NCBI GenBank assembly: GCA_025937955.1
Contig: JAICQI010000313.1
Span: 1 to 6,876 of the forward strand
DNA from: Pyrinomonadaceae bacterium
Lineage (GTDB): Bacteria > Acidobacteriota > Blastocatellia > Pyrinomonadales > Pyrinomonadaceae
Direction: 5' to 3'
Length of the DNA stretch: 6,876 nt
Shown here piece by piece: positions 5,761 to 6,876 of this stretch (the stretch's first letter is position 1; each line of letters starts with the position of its first letter). A program made the position numbers and the translations under genes. The notes below the pieces were generated by a model. The model searched no databases. It worked only from the letters and a program-made list of their open reading frames with translations, and was not told the DNA's origin.

Positions 5761-6876
5761 ATGACAAAACAGCTTTCATCATCGTACAGAGTAATCCTCT
5801 GCGCGGTGATCGTTCTTTTCATCTACCCGTACGCGGCGCTGGCGCAGGACCGGGCGGCGAAGATTCAGGAGGTGCTGGCGCTGGCGCATAAGTACAAGCA
5901 ATTCAACGGCGCGGCGCTCGTGGCGGAGAATGGCAAGGTGGTTTATAAGGGCGCGTTTGGAATGGCGAATATGGAGTGGGGGATTCCAAACACGCCGGAT
6001 ACCAGGTTCCGCCTGGGATCGATCACGAAGCAGTTCACCGCGATGCTGACCTTGCAACTCGTTGAGCAAGGGAAGCTCAAACTCGATGGAAAGATTACTG
6101 ATTATTTGCCGGATTACCGGAAAGACATCGGAGAGAAGGTGACGGTGCATCACCTGCTCACGCACACGTCAGGCATTCCGAGTTACACCGGTCAGCCTGG
6201 CTTCTTAGAAAACGTGAGCCGGAATCCGTACAAGGTCGGCGAATTTGTGAAGAAGTATGCGAGTGGCAATCTCGAGTTCGAGCCCGGCTCGAAGTTCGCC
6301 TACAACAACTCCGGTTACTTTCTCCTCGGCGCGATCATCGAACAAGTCACCGGAAAATCGTACGAGCAAGCGTTGAAGGAGAACATCCTCGACCCAGCCG
6401 GCATGAAGAACACCGGCTACGATCATCACAACACCATCATTCCCAAACGTGCCACCGGGTACAGCAAGACCTCCGACGGTTACACCAACGCGGCTTACCT
6501 CGACATGTCGATCCCTTACGCCGCGGGTTCGATGTACTCGACCGTCGAAGATCTCCACCTCTGGGACCAGGCGCTCTACACCGACAAACTAATCTCGCCG
6601 CAATCGAAAGCACTGATGTACAAACCGTTTCTAAGTGACTACGCGTACGGATGGGTCATCAGAAACGCATCGTTCAAGCAGAACGATAAGCCCGTGCAGT
6701 TGATCGCACATGGCGGCGGCATCAACGGTTTCACCACCACCATCGTGCGCTATCCGAATGAAAAGAATCTGATCGTGATGCTCGACAACACGGGCACCGG
6801 CTATCTCGACCGACTGAGTGAATCGTTGGCAAAGATCCTCTACAACCAGCCGTACGATCCGCCGAAGGTCTCAATC
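5761..6876 (+). CDS. secreted serine hydrolase, beta-lactamase class C family, 3' end missing
   Basis: The frame is open from ATG 5761 to the right edge, giving 372 codons without a stop. Residues 1-28 are a Sec signal peptide (hydrophobic core about 11-22, A-L-A before Q29), so it acts in the periplasm or outside. The three motifs of the beta-lactamase/penicillin-binding fold (PF00144, COG1680) are complete: S87-I-T-K90 (nucleophile and base), Y181-N-N183, and H317-G-G in HGGGINGF, which replaces the K-T-G of true AmpC enzymes. HLLTHTSGIP at 131-140 is also typical. The visible part covers nearly the whole catalytic domain; the downstream part could add a further C-terminal domain. The HxG form is usual for esterases, D-amino-acid peptidases and other non-lactamase members, so antibiotic hydrolysis should not be assumed. 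Substrate unknown. It lies 50 nt after the ankyrin gene. Confidence 0.93.
   Translation, partial: MTKQLSSSYRVILCAVIVLFIYPYAALAQDRAAKIQEVLALAHKYKQFNGAALVAENGKVVYKGAFGMANMEWGIPNTPDTRFRLGSITKQFTAMLTLQLVEQGKLKLDGKITDYLPDYRKDIGEKVTVHHLLTHTSGIPSYTGQPGFLENVSRNPYKVGEFVKKYASGNLEFEPGSKFAYNNSGYFLLGAIIEQVTGKSYEQALKENILDPAGMKNTGYDHHNTIIPKRATGYSKTSDGYTNAAYLDMSIPYAAGSMYSTVEDLHLWDQALYTDKLISPQSKALMYKPFLSDYAYGWVIRNASFKQNDKPVQLIAHGGGINGFTTTIVRYPNEKNLIVMLDNTGTGYLDRLSESLAKILYNQPYDPPKVSI

Noticed and set aside
5761..6876. Annotation as an AmpC antibiotic-resistance beta-lactamase
   Set aside because: The third motif is HGG rather than KTG and the overall pattern fits the broad serine hydrolase family, so resistance cannot be supported.
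1..6876. A single novel multi-gene system spanning the window
   Set aside because: Gene orientations alternate, most genes have their own short promoters, and only the two glycosidases show a functional link.

Overview
The window holds seven protein genes. It reads like a chromosomal stretch from a free-living Gram-negative heterotroph that degrades plant polysaccharides. I infer Acidobacteriota (Blastocatellia/Pyrinomonadaceae-like) or a similar soil lineage such as Verrucomicrobiota. The grounds are moderate-to-high GC, many secreted glycosidases and hydrolases with Sec signal peptides, frequent starts without a Shine-Dalgarno sequence, and two kinds of intergenic repeat that I associate from memory with such genomes. 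No rRNA, tRNA, CRISPR array, transposase or integrase gene is visible, and the assignment was not tested by any search.

Layout from left to right: (1) the 3' part of a TIR-domain gene on the + strand (2-421), cut by the window edge. (2) A convergent gap of about 150 nt with one small inverted repeat. (3) A minus-strand two-gene unit read right to left: a secreted GH51 alpha-L-arabinofuranosidase (3831-2245), then a secreted GH39 glycosidase, probably a beta-xylosidase (2143-569, or 2248-569 with the longer start). Between them lies a 64-bp three-hairpin, cloverleaf-like repeat (2143-2206). (4) A small secreted cupin on the + strand (3851-4222). Its start codon is only 19 nt from the divergent GH51 start. 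(5) A single-domain response regulator on the - strand (4745-4263), flanked by two degenerate inverted copies of a short repeat. (6) A cytoplasmic ankyrin-repeat protein on the + strand (4847-5710). (7) A secreted serine beta-lactamase-like hydrolase on the + strand (from 5761), cut by the right edge at residue 372.

The only clear functional partnership is GH51 plus GH39. Both are exported and retain both catalytic glutamates, so they fit removal of arabinose side chains followed by xylose release from arabinoxylan-type oligosaccharides. The cupin, receiver, ankyrin and serine hydrolase genes look like independent units with their own short promoters. Where a promoter can be guessed (cupin, receiver, serine hydrolase), the -10 box lies within about 25 nt of the start codon, predicting very short or absent 5' leaders.

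I do not see a convincing new multi-gene system. The most unusual structure is the cloverleaf repeat in the glycosidase operon. It stays open in the downstream gene's frame and creates a misleading N-terminal extension. The truncated TIR gene could belong to a defence locus whose remainder would lie to the left of the window.
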